DNA from: Heracleum sosnowskyi
Lineage: Eukaryota; Streptophyta; Magnoliopsida; Apiales; Apiaceae
Direction: 5' to 3'
DNA length: 64,000 nt
Assembly (NCBI GenBank): GCA_030848705.1
Contig: CM061244.1
Location: 52,121,190 to 52,185,189 of the forward strand
Position 1 is the stretch's first letter, and each line of letters begins with the position of its first letter. The notes below the pieces were generated by a model that did no database searches, had not been told where the DNA came from, and saw only the letters and a program-made list of their open reading frames with translations. The translations under genes and the position numbers were made by a program. This document shows positions 12,304 through 22,338 of this stretch, piece after piece.

Positions 12304-13291
12304 ACTTTGTCCTATATATAAATGGGTATTTTGAAATGAACATGTGTTTCGGAGTTCCAATGGTAGTTTAGCGTACTTTAAGTGAATTAGTTTATCTTTT
12401 GTGGATATGTTCATCCCAAAATATGTTACTGCCGTTGAAACAGTCTTTTGTGAATGTCCTATCGTTACCCTGACTTCTGGATGTATTGGTATCAATGGAT
12501 TATTTTGATTGTGTTGGTATGGTTTGGTTAGAACTTTGGTTGTAATGGATATTGCTTGTAATGCAATGGTTCCTTCGTTTAGTTGTTTTAAATATTTTTG
12601 ACCTGTTTTGTGTGTATATACAAAACCATTGTTTGATACACTTAAAGACAATACACAGGCTGCACCAAAAAGAATGGTTACTAAAACGTTGTCTAGAAAA
12701 CAAAAACACATCCATCACCACCAAAAAAACCATTGTTAAAAACAAATTTAAACAACAAGTTGTCCTGAACAAACCGTTGTGAATGAGAAATTCATACAAC
12801 ATACAAAACAATATGTCCGTTGTCTAACTTCATAAAACGCAACATAACACAATATTGTTATGTTGAGTGCAATGAACTCGGACAACAAACATTAAACAAC
12901 AAAGTGTTGTCTAGAATGAACAAACACAATATTTCCGAACAAGAAGACCATTGTTGAAATCTAAACCAAACAACCATTTTAGCAAAAAAACCCTTGTACA
13001 ACAAAAATTAAAACAAGTTCTTTTTAGTTAAAAACTACTGTCTATTTAGCGAACAACAACAAAACTATAATAAGAACGTCTTGTTGGAGATGAATCTTTA
13101 CAACACTTTTCTAAAAAAATGTGTTGTTGTTTCTGGTTATTAGACAACCGTTTTGTAATAAGTGTGTGTTGTTGTAAGCGTGTCACACAACGATTCTGCA
13201 CCGTTGTGTGATACGCGTAAGAGACAACGTCTCAATAGACAACAGGAAAACAGGGTGTTACACAACGGGCAACCCCCGTTGTCTGAAGCTG
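12304..13291. repeat. 3' flank of the Ulp1-like gene and right subterminal repeat region
   Basis: From about 12580 to the right end the sequence is dense in AACCGTTGT, ACAACGG, AAACAACA and GTTGTCT words in both orientations (for example 12770-12779, 12815-12825, 13143-13150, 13200-13207, 13276-13284), matching the left subterminal region. The stretch 12304-12580 is probably 3' untranslated sequence. Confidence 0.75.
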
Positions 13292-13305
13292 TTTTTCTTG
13301 TAGTG
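13292..13305 (-). repeat. Right terminal inverted repeat of the CACTA element
   Basis: TTTTTCTTGTAGTG, the reverse complement of the left terminus, followed by the target duplication CTC (13306-13308). Confidence 0.97.
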
Positions 13306-14695
13306 CTCGATCGTTGAGGTGGTAACACAACATTTGACTTGCAGCAATTAGATTGCTCAGAGAAAATATCTGTCCCCGGACAGTTTTGAGTTGAGAGTTT
13401 AAAATGAGTAGCAGTCACTTAAATCAGGTTTCCCATATTTTTGATAGTTGAGCGATTATTTAAATCCTCTTAAAAGATAGATTTAAATGGAAAAACGGTG
13501 TTTTGGGAACCTCTTTTTGATTTCAAATAATTAATAATACAGCTTAGAGTATCCGTCGTAATTATTGAAGGTCGAGGATAAACTTTAAATAATATTACTC
13601 ATTTTCAAAATGTGTTGAAAGTATTTAATAAATAATCAAATAATATTTATTAAATAATAAACTTTAAATGAATATTCAAAAATAATATTCATTAAATAAA
13701 TAATGATTAAATGAATATTCAAAATAATATTCATTAAATAAATAAACCTTGAATGAATATTTAAAATAATATTCATTAAATAAATAAACCTTGAATGAAT
13801 ATTTAAAATAATATTCATTAAATAAATAAACCTTGAATGAATATTTAAAATAATATTCATTAAATAAATAAACCTTAAATGAATATTTAAAATAATATTC
13901 ATTAAATAAATAATCATTGAATAATAATTGCCCGATATCTTTATCGGAAAATAATCTTTAACATATACAGAAAATATAACTACTATCGGTCTAAAGAATA
14001 AAATCATACGCCCTTTTACCTAGGGCCTTTATAAAAACCTGGCTTCTAACTAATATCACATATTTAGCTTAGAAGCCCATAATTAAATCATAAAGCAAGT
14101 ATCACAATATACTTTCGAAAACAGTTATGCCTTCCATTAGCATTTATAACTGAAATAGTATTCAAATAGTATTTCTTGACCGAGATAATACTCAAATAAC
14201 ATTCCTTGAAAGATATAGTAAGCAAATATCATTCCTCGAATGATGTCACATTCGAATAACAATCCTCAAAATACATAGTATTCTGCCGATGGAATCCCTC
14301 CGTATTTCCACGGCTATCTACATATCTCAAAATACCGACTCCCGATTTAGAGTCGAAAACAATGAATATGCTCTTATATTTAGAGCTACCAGGTAAACCG
14401 GTTCATAACTACTTAACTCAAAAGATTTTATATAATCCAAAGGTCAAATCCATTTCAACAAGACATAAGATATATCGCAAAACTGTCCAATTTTATACAT
14501 GGCAAAAGCAGTATTATATAGTCAATACTTCAAAGTATAGATTTAGAAACTTGCCTGATGCTCGAGAAGTGACAAGGTTCGCGACGATGTCGGACAATCT
14601 AGACAAAGTCAAAGAAAACGCACGATTAATCCCCTGAATAATCCACTTGTACCCAATGCTTAGGCATGTAAGCGAAACACAACCAAGGCATTACT
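13306..14695 (+). mobile_element. Family L long LTR, segment 2
   Basis: This stretch lies between the CACTA element and SIRE-A and continues segment 1. It lacks coding potential. It contains a 42-bp minisatellite (13640-13925) not present at the equivalent place in the second family L copy. TTACT at 14691-14695 is the SIRE-A target duplication. Confidence 0.65.
13640..13925. repeat. 42-bp AT-rich minisatellite, about six copies
   Basis: The unit contains AATGAATATTTAAAATAATATTC followed by an ATTAAATAAATAAACCTTG-like spacer; the central part is palindromic. Copies 3 to 5 are nearly identical. A minus-strand ORF of 123 codons here merely translates the repeat. Confidence 0.9.
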
Positions 14696-15281
14696 TGTTA
14701 GATCAGAATTCAATGATCGTCAGGAGCTAGACTCAACTGATCAGGATTGCTGACGTCATCAGGATTACATGGTCGTCAGGATCAGAATACATATCAGGAC
14801 TAGGATCAGGATTGATCATCAGGACTGGAAGCTGATCAGGATTCCTACTTCGAGTTATATTTGGAGTCTAGTTAAACATGGAAGTTTATTCTGTCGGTTC
14901 CTGGTTTGTAGAATGTAGCTATCAATTATGGATAGGTTTCAATCTTTGTAATTGATTAGGACTTATCATTGATAGAGAAGCTGTGTAGTATATAAACACA
15001 GTTTAGGTTTCGATTTACGTACGTGAACATAATCGATCATACACTTGAGTATTTGTGTAACCTAGAAGCTCTCAAGAACATAGAATTTCTTGAGAGAGTT
15101 TTTGTAAGCTAGCAGCTCTCAAGAACATCAGAATTTCTTGAGAGAGTTTGTAACAGTTTTATATCAGATTTAATAAAGCTGTTATCTTTCTTTCATATTT
15201 GTGATATATACTTTAAGAAGTCGATTATCTTATACTATTGTATTCAACCCCCCTTCTACAATAGATTATTACTGGGCAACA
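14696..15281 (+). repeat. SIRE-A 5' LTR
   Basis: 586 bp, TG...CA ends. Eight copies of TCAGGA lie within 14720-14841. A TATA box (GTATATAAACAC, about 14988-14999) marks the probable promoter. Two copies of AGCAGCTCTCAAGAACAT-like sequence lie downstream, at about 15067 and 15113. Confidence 0.97.
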
Positions 15282-15283
15282 AT

Positions 15284-15295
15284 TGGTATCAGAGC
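15284..15295 (+). other. SIRE-A primer binding site
   Basis: TGGTATCAGAGC, complementary to the 3' end of initiator methionine tRNA, starting three bases after the 5' LTR. Confidence 0.95.
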
Positions 15296-15332
15296 TAACT
15301 GATTTAATTCTGAATCAGATACGATCTAAAAG

Positions 15333-18300
15333 ATGTCAACAACCAAGTATGAAAGCATGAAGATTCCCATCTTGAAGAAATCAGAATATCCAACATGGAG
15401 GGTAAAGATGCTGATGTACCTGGAGGCGATCCTGACTATTTGGACAGGATTCGTGATGGACCATATATTCTTACAAGGATTGTAGAACGAACAGATACAG
15501 TACCTGAACATTATGTGGTCAAGGCTAAAAGTGAATGGACTCCAGAAGAAAAAGCTCATGTACTCAGGGAACCAAAGATAAAGAATATCTTGCACAGTAG
15601 TCTTGATGCTGTCATGTCAAACAGAGTGATTGCATGCAAGTCTTCAAAAGAAATCTGGGATACTTTGGAAACTCAGTGCCAGGGATCTGCATCTGTCAAG
15701 AAAAACAGAAGGGCTCTTTTGATTCAAGAATATGAACAATTTGATGCAAGACCGGATGAGAGCCTAACTGATCTATATGATAGATTTCTGACACTATTGA
15801 ACATTTTATCTTTAGTTAACAAGGAATATGAAACTGAAGATTCAAACACCAAGTTTCTAAGAGCTTTACCTGAAGAATGGGACACTCAGACCTCGATCAT
15901 TAGACATCAGTATGATCTTAACACTGTGTCTCTTGATGAAGTCTATGGGATGCTAAGAACTCATGATCTTGAAGTTCAACAGAGAAAGAACAAGAAAAGC
16001 AGCAAGGCAAAATCAATTGCTTTGAAAGCAGAGGCTAAATCAAAAGGAAAAACTATGGAAGTCTCTAGAAGTAAAACAAGACTAGTTGAGTCAGATCCTG
16101 ATGACTCTTCGTCAGATACTGATGGCAATCCTGATGCCAATACTGATGATGATTCTTCTGACTCATACCTGGAAGAGATGGTTGCTATGATTGTCAGAAA
16201 CTTCAGAAGGATGAAGTTCAGGAAGAATAGAAGACAAGGAAACTTTCAGAAAAAGACTTTTAATGCAGAGAAAGATAAGTATATCAAAAAGGACAGCAAG
16301 GGTAGCAAATTTGACAAGTCAAATGTTAGATGCTACAAGTGCAATGGTATGGGTCACTTTGCTTCTGAGTGCAAGAAGACAAAGGCACTTATCACATCAA
16401 GCAAGGATTGGATGGACTCTTCCTCAGAATCTGATACCGAGGTGGTCAAATATGCTCCAATGGCCAACGCTGATGTAACTTCTGCTCCTGATGATAAGGT
16501 ACTAAATACTATCTTTGATTTTGATACTAATAATGCTTCTGAGTTAAGACGTTTTCTAAAGTCTTTACATATTAGCTTTAGAAGTCAAACTGCTGAAAAT
16601 ACTAGGATCTTATCTGAGATGTCTGAACTTAGAAAAAGGAATGACATACTAGAAGCTGAATTTTCTCGTATGCAAGAAGTACAAAAAGAATGTGATAATG
16701 CTAAACACATGTATTTAGAGATGAAATCCAAATGTACTGCTCTTGAAAAGGAACTTGTATATGCTAATGAGAAAATCAGAACCTGGACAGACTCTGGTAG
16801 GAAATTTCATGAGATTAATACCTCTAAGAATTGGAAAGAGTGTCTAGGATATAAGTCAGATGAGGATAAGAAATTGAAAGAGAAAATTGTCATTAATGAG
16901 ACAGTCAGTCCAAAGACCTATAGACATGTTATAGATGCAACCAAATCTAAGATTACTCCTGTTAATTTTGTTTTTGGTAAGGATTCCAATTCTACATTTG
17001 AAAAGGGATCTACTTCTACTCAAGGAATTAAAATCATAAAGTCTAAACATGTCATGAATAAAGTCACTAAGAATGTAGCTCTATTGTCTCAGAAACAGCT
17101 TAAGGATAAAATATGTGAGGTTACAGATAAGAAAAAGGAAACTACTGTTAAGAGAAACGGGAATGGTAAAGTTGGGATCAATAAAGAGAATGGTTATAAA
17201 TATATCCCAAATGCACCTAGAAAGTGTTGTTTTAACTGTGGTAACTCTAATCATCTTGCTATTGATTGTAAGAAGAGTAAGAAGAAGATTGCTGATATTT
17301 CTAAGTCTGATGTTAGGAATAAATCAGTATTTTATAAACCACAGAAGTCCTGTTTTCATTGTGGTAGTATATGGCATTCTATTTATACTTGTAAAGATTA
17401 TCATGAGTTGTACTATAACTTTTATGATTCATTGCCTAAAGTTGATAAAAATAGTGCAAACTCTGGTAGCATTAAGAATGTCAAGTTGGAACATGCTTTT
17501 GTTAATACTGATACTGACAAAGCAAATCCTGATGGAGTAAATCCTGTCAGGACTGTGAAGGTCAGAAAGTCTTCTGCTGTGAATGTTAATAAAATGCATG
17601 ACAAAGGGACCCAACAGGTGTGGGTTCCTAAACATTCTAATTAGTGTTTTGGAATTCTGATGCAGGGTAAAAAGAAAAATGTGTTAGTCATGGATAGTGG
17701 ATATTCTGTGCACATGACTGGAAACAAAGCCCTGTTATCAGAATATGAGGAAAAAGCTGGCCCAACTGTGTCTTATGGAGATGGCAACATTGGACAAACC
17801 TTGGGATATGGCAATATAATCATTGGAAATGTCATCATTGAAAAAGTAGCTCTAGTGAAAGGACTAAAACACAACTTGTTGAGTATTAGTCAAATCACTG
17901 ACAGAGGTTATCATGTCAACTTCTATTCTACACATTGTGAAGTAGTCAGTAAAGCAACAAGAAAGATAGCTCTGACTGGCTACAGGCATGGTAACATATA
18001 TGAAGCCAACATTCAATCAAATACTGATGGCTCTCCTACCTGTTTGATCAGTAAAGCATCAGTAGATGAAAGTTGGAATTGGCATAAGAAGCTTTCTCAT
18101 CTCAACTTCAGCAATATCAATGAGTTGGTTAAGAAAGATTTAGTGAGAGGATTACCAAAAGTATTATATACACCTGATGGACTCTGTGATGCATGTCAGA
18201 AATCAAAACAAAGAAGAACATCATTCCAGAGTAAATCAGATTCCTCAATTGAAGAACCATATCACATGCTACATCTTGATCTATTTGGTTCAGTCAACAT

Positions 18301-20998
18301 CATGTCCATCAGTAAGAAAAGGTACACTCTTGTAATTGTTGATGAATATTCTAGATTCACCTGGGTGTATTTTCTGCACAGAAAAGATGAGACTCCTGAA
18401 GTTCTGTTGGATCATATGAGAATGATCGAGACAACCACAAAGTACAAAGTCAAGATACTGAGAAGTGATGATGGTACTGAATTTAAGAATTCAAAGATGG
18501 AAGAGTTCTGCAAATACAAAGGAATCATTCAACAATTCTCTGCTCCTGGCACACCCCAACAAAATGGAGTAGTTGAAAGGAAAAATAGAACTCTTATTGA
18601 AGCTGGCAGAACTATGTTGGAAGAAGCAAAATTACCTACATATTTCTGAGCAGAAGCAGTCAACACAACATGCTATACTCAAAATCTCACATTAATAAAC
18701 AGACATGGTGTGACTCCTTATCAATCTCTCAAGGAGAAGAAACCAAGTCTGAAGAATCTGCATGTGTTTGGCTGTAAATGTTTTGTTCTCAGAACACACC
18801 CTGAACAGCTAAGGAAATTTGAAACAAAGGCTGATGAAGGAATTTTCTTAGGCTATCCTGCATCAAGAGCCTTCAGAGTTATTAATTTGAGAACAAGAAC
18901 TGTCATGGAGTCAATACATGTATCTTTTGATGACAAGAAGATAACTGGAATCAATGAAGACTCTCATGATAGATTGAGTTTTGAAAATGAAGCTACCAAG
19001 GAACCTGAAGAAAGTGAATCAGATCATGTCAATACATCAGATCCTGATGGGTCACCAAATCCTGATGACACACCAGATGCTGATGGTGGTAATACTGATG
19101 ATGTAATCAATAGTGATACTTCTAGTAGTGCTAATGTTGAGGGGGAGCAACATCATTCTACTACAAGTTCAGAGTCAACTCAATCATCAGGACAGAATTC
19201 TTTAGATACTGATTCAAGTGATGATCCTGATAACTTATCAGGAGGACATAGCAATAATTCAGGGGGAGCTTCAACTCGAGCAAGTTCTTCAAATCAAGAT
19301 AACACCAATCCAGGGGGAGCATCTACTTCAAGAAACAATTTAACACCAGCAAGGAAATGGACTGCAAGTCATACTCCTGATTTGATCATTGGAGATCCTG
19401 ATGCAAGTGTTCAAACAAGAAGTGCAACTCAGAATGAATGTCTATACAATAACTTTCTATCCAAGGAGGAGCCAAAGAAAGTTGAAGATGCACTTAAAGA
19501 TGCTGATTGGGTTACTGCAATGCAAGAAGAACTGAATGAATTTGAAAGAAATGAAGTCTGGAAACTGGTACCAAGACCAAAGAATAGATCAATTGTTGGT
19601 ACAAAGTGGATTTTCAAGAACAAGACTGATTCTGATGGAGTAATAATCAGAAACAAAGCTAGACTAGTTGCAAAGGGGTATTCTCAACAAGAGGGAATTG
19701 ACTATGATGAAAATTTTCCTCCTGTTGCAAGATTAGAAGCCATCAGGATATTTCTTGCTTATGCAGCACATAAGAAATTCAAGGTTTTCCAGATGGATGT
19801 TAAAAGTGCTTTCTTAAATGGAGAAATGGAGGAAGAAGTCTATGTTGAGCAACCTCCTGGTTTCATTGATCCTAAATATCCAGATCATGTCTACAGATTG
19901 GATAAGGCACTTTATGGACTAAAGCAAGCTCCAAGAGCATGGTATGAAACTTTAGCTCTATTCTTACTGGAAAGTGGATTCAAAAGAGGTGCTATTGATA
20001 AAACTCAATTTTATTTGAATCATGGTAAGGACTTGTTGTTAGTTCAGATTTATGTTGATGATATCATTTTTGGGTCAACAAACAATAAGCTATGTGAAAA
20101 GTTTTCCAAGCTTATGTAGTCAAGATATCAAATGAGCATGATGGGAGAAATGAGTTACTTTCTTGGTCTTCAAGTTAAACAGACTGATGATGGCATTTTT
20201 ATCAATCAGTCTAAATATACAAGGAATTTATTGACAAAGTTTAACATGCAAGATAGTTCTCCTGCTACAACTCCCATAGCTACAGCTACCAAACTTGATC
20301 CTGATCAAGGTGCTGAGGTAGATGTAACTCACTACAGAGGAATGATTGGCTCTTTATTGTATCTCACTGCAAGTAGACCAGATATCATGTTTGAAACCTG
20401 TCTGTATGCAAGATTTCAAGCAAAACCTAGAGAACCCCATCTGATTGCAGTCAAAAGAATTTTCAAATATCTCAAAGGCACTCCTTCACTTGGCCTTTGG
20501 TATGCAAGGGAATCAGATTTTGGGTTGTGTGGTTATTCAGATGCTGATTTTGCAGGATGCAAAATAGACAGGAAAAGTACTTCAGGAAGTTGTCAGTTTT
20601 TGGGTGGAAGACTAGTTTCATGGTTCAGTAAAAAGCAAAAATACATTTCCACTTCAACTGCAGAAGCTGAGTACATTGCTGCAGGAAGTTGTTGTGCTCA
20701 GATAATGTGGATGAGAAATCAGTTGTTAGATTATGGTTTGTCATACTCAAAAATCCCTATTTATTGTGATAACCAAAGTGCTATTGCAATGACAGGAAAT
20801 CCAGTTCAGAATTCTCTTACTAAACACATCAGTATTCGATATCACTTCATAAGAGAACAAGTTCTGGAAGGAACAATTGAACTTAACTTTGTTCCTACTG
20901 ATCAACAACTAGCTGATATATTCACCAAGCCACTACCTGAAGCTACTTTCAATAAATTGGTGAATGAACTTGGAATGATGAACTTTGAGAATTTCTGA
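15333..20998 (+). pseudogene. SIRE-A gag-pol (single reading frame with stops)
   Basis: Gag starts best at ATG 15333 (MSTTKYESMKIP), with a frameshift near 15427 joining it to the main frame opening at 15395. Gag has a zinc knuckle CYKCNGMGHFASEC near 16331 and two more, CFNCGNSNHLAIDC (near 17227) and CFHCGSIWHSIYTC (near 17350). Pol begins near 17660 with protease VMDSGYSVHMTG, where family members usually have C instead of Y. Integrase follows, with an HHCC finger and active-site residues around HLDLF, RSDDGTEF and the GVVERKNRT region. RT shows YVDDIIFGS and RNase H shows SDADFAG and DNQSAIAM. In-frame stops are TAG 17642-17644, TGA 18647-18649 and TAG 20117-20119; the frame is otherwise continuous. 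The TAG at 20117 sits where SIRE-B has a Gln codon. Confidence 0.93.
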
Positions 20999-21526
20999 GG
21001 AAAGCTACAGAGAGGAAATCCTGATAACTGTCAAATCCTGATGGTTATTCAGAAAGGTATGTATTTTTGATCTATTCCTGATAGGACTCAATTCTGACAG
21101 GAAGTCAACTGGTCAAATCCTGATGGTCAGATTTTGAAGCTGGTAAGAAAACCAGAGGTTCTATGCTAAGTTATCATCAACACTTCTGGTAAACTCTGGA
21201 AATAAGATTTTTACTTAGTCTTTGATTAAGTTTTCAGTCTTAATTCTCAATTTCAATTATATTTTTATCAGAGTTTACTATTCGTCATTTTATATGTCAA
21301 TATCAGTGTTACTAACAAATTTTGCAGGCAAGTACAAAAAGAAAACAGTTGAGAAAATAGACAAATTTCATTAATTCTTGAAGATTCATTACAAATGAAA
21401 ATGGAAATTACATATTTTTTTTCCTAGTCTATTGTTCTACTCAGGAACACGTGCCCTGCAAATTAGCATGAACGCTCCTGAGCAGCTTCACAGTCCATCA
21501 GGATTGGAAGGTCTCTTGTTCCATCC

Positions 21527-21934
21527 TTAAAGGACAAGAAGAGGACATGATGCACTTGAAGGCGGATCGTCACCGTGACCACCGGGACTCTTCCGTGCCT
21601 CCAACTTGCATGACATACAAGCATCACAGATTCTCTTTTTTCTTTTCTCAAGCTCTCGTACGAGCTCTTTATCATCTTCATCTTCATCCTCTTCATCATT
21701 GACAAATATGAGATTGTCAAGAGGATTCCAGTCAGGATTGGCCTGCTGGAAATTGTGCCAAAGCACATCGGCCATTGCGTTAACAAAGGCTTCATGTTCC
21801 TGAGGATCAGGAACTGGTTGAGGCTCTTCATCTTCTGCGATCTCAGCCAGTGCATCGAACATCTCTTGCCAGATTTCATCGAGATTTTCGACTTCTTCGT
21901 CTGGTAAGTTGTTTTGTTGTTGGTTTGCAGCCAT
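21527..21934 (-). CDS. Antisense ORF in SIRE-A, 135 aa, unknown function
   Basis: I do not recognise the product. The protein starts MAANQQQNNLPDEE, is strongly acidic (EEDEDEDDKE near residue 92), then has a short basic helix-like stretch ELEKRKKR and a cysteine cluster CDACMSC near residue 110, ending in a Pro/Ser-rich tail. It is intact, unlike every sense ORF in the element. A TATA box CTATAAAATAG lies about 95 bases upstream on the same strand, with no competing ATG obvious nearer. Antisense genes are known in Tat-type gypsy elements. Its intactness and promoter suggest expression, but whether it encodes a working protein is inference. Confidence 0.6.
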   Translation of the reverse strand: MAANQQQNNLPDEEVENLDEIWQEMFDALAEIAEDEEPQPVPDPQEHEAFVNAMADVLWHNFQQANPDWNPLDNLIFVNDEEDEDEDDKELVRELEKRKKRICDACMSCKLEARKSPGGHGDDPPSSASCPLLVL

Positions 21935-22024
21935 TGAAAAACAAAGAAGGTGAAATGTTTTCGAAAGTTTTTCTATGGAGAGGGTTTGTGTTTTAATAGA
22001 TATATGATGTTATGTCTAACAGTT

Positions 22025-22035
22025 CTATTTTATAG
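22025..22035 (-). promoter_or_regulatory. TATA box of the SIRE-A antisense ORF
   Basis: CTATAAAATAG on the minus strand, placing transcription start near 22000 and a leader of about 65 bases before the ATG at 21934. Confidence 0.55.
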
Positions 22036-22338
22036 AGAATGTGTGTTAAGGATGCAGGTCATTTTCTCAATATCAAGGCGACTGTTCAGTTTCTCATAAT
22101 TATTTGCCTCGTTTATTGGTAAGAATGGTTACATGGGTATTATGCTATTTGTTTTGTAATCATTTTCTTTAAAAAAACAGCACTTATCAGGATTATCAAA
22201 ATAAATTTTGTTTTCTTAAATAAAATTTTATTTTACTTCATATTAAAATTTTTTGCATTTTTCAATCCTGATAAGGTAAATGGTTTCATAGGAAATGTTT
22301 TTATTCCTGATGAGGTAAGGTTTTTCTTACATAGGAAA

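Larger units (their letters stand above)
1211..13305. mobile_element. CACTA (En/Spm) DNA transposon, 12,095 bp
   Basis: The element starts with CACTACAAGAAAAA (1211-1224) and ends with its exact reverse complement (13292-13305). The 3-bp sequence CTC flanks both sides (1208-1210 and 13306-13308), the target-duplication length expected of CACTA elements. Inside are two divergent genes: a TNP2-like transposase on the minus strand (1902-5243) and a multi-exon Ptta/DUF8039/Ulp1 gene on the plus strand (8610-12303). Both termini hold many copies of an ACAACGGTTT/AACCGTTGT word, the usual layout of subterminal transposase-binding repeats. A 780-bp tandem repeat separates the genes. Each gene has one premature stop, so the copy is probably not autonomous now, although termini and target duplication are intact and suggest recent insertion. 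Confidence 0.97.
20999..22338. other. SIRE-A pol to post-pol spacer
   Basis: 1.3 kb between the RNase H stop and the post-pol ORF. It contains four AATCCTGATRR or ATTCCTGATAGG words at about 21018-21125, the antisense ORF at 21527-21934 with its TATA box at 22025-22035, and further TCCTGAT words near 22263 and 22304. A TACATAG splice-acceptor-like site ends at 22334, just before the post-pol ATG. Confidence 0.7.

Noticed and set aside
13640..13925. CRISPR-like regular array
   Set aside because: Repeats are direct tandem units without unique spacers, in plant DNA.
13636..14007. Minus-strand ORF of 123 codons with a 14-residue repeat
   Set aside because: It is the translation of a 42-bp minisatellite.
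21463..21879. 138-codon minus-strand ORF overlapping the SIRE-A antisense ORF
   Set aside because: Shifted-frame shadow of the 135-codon ORF, which has the better start context, acidic composition and upstream TATA spacing.
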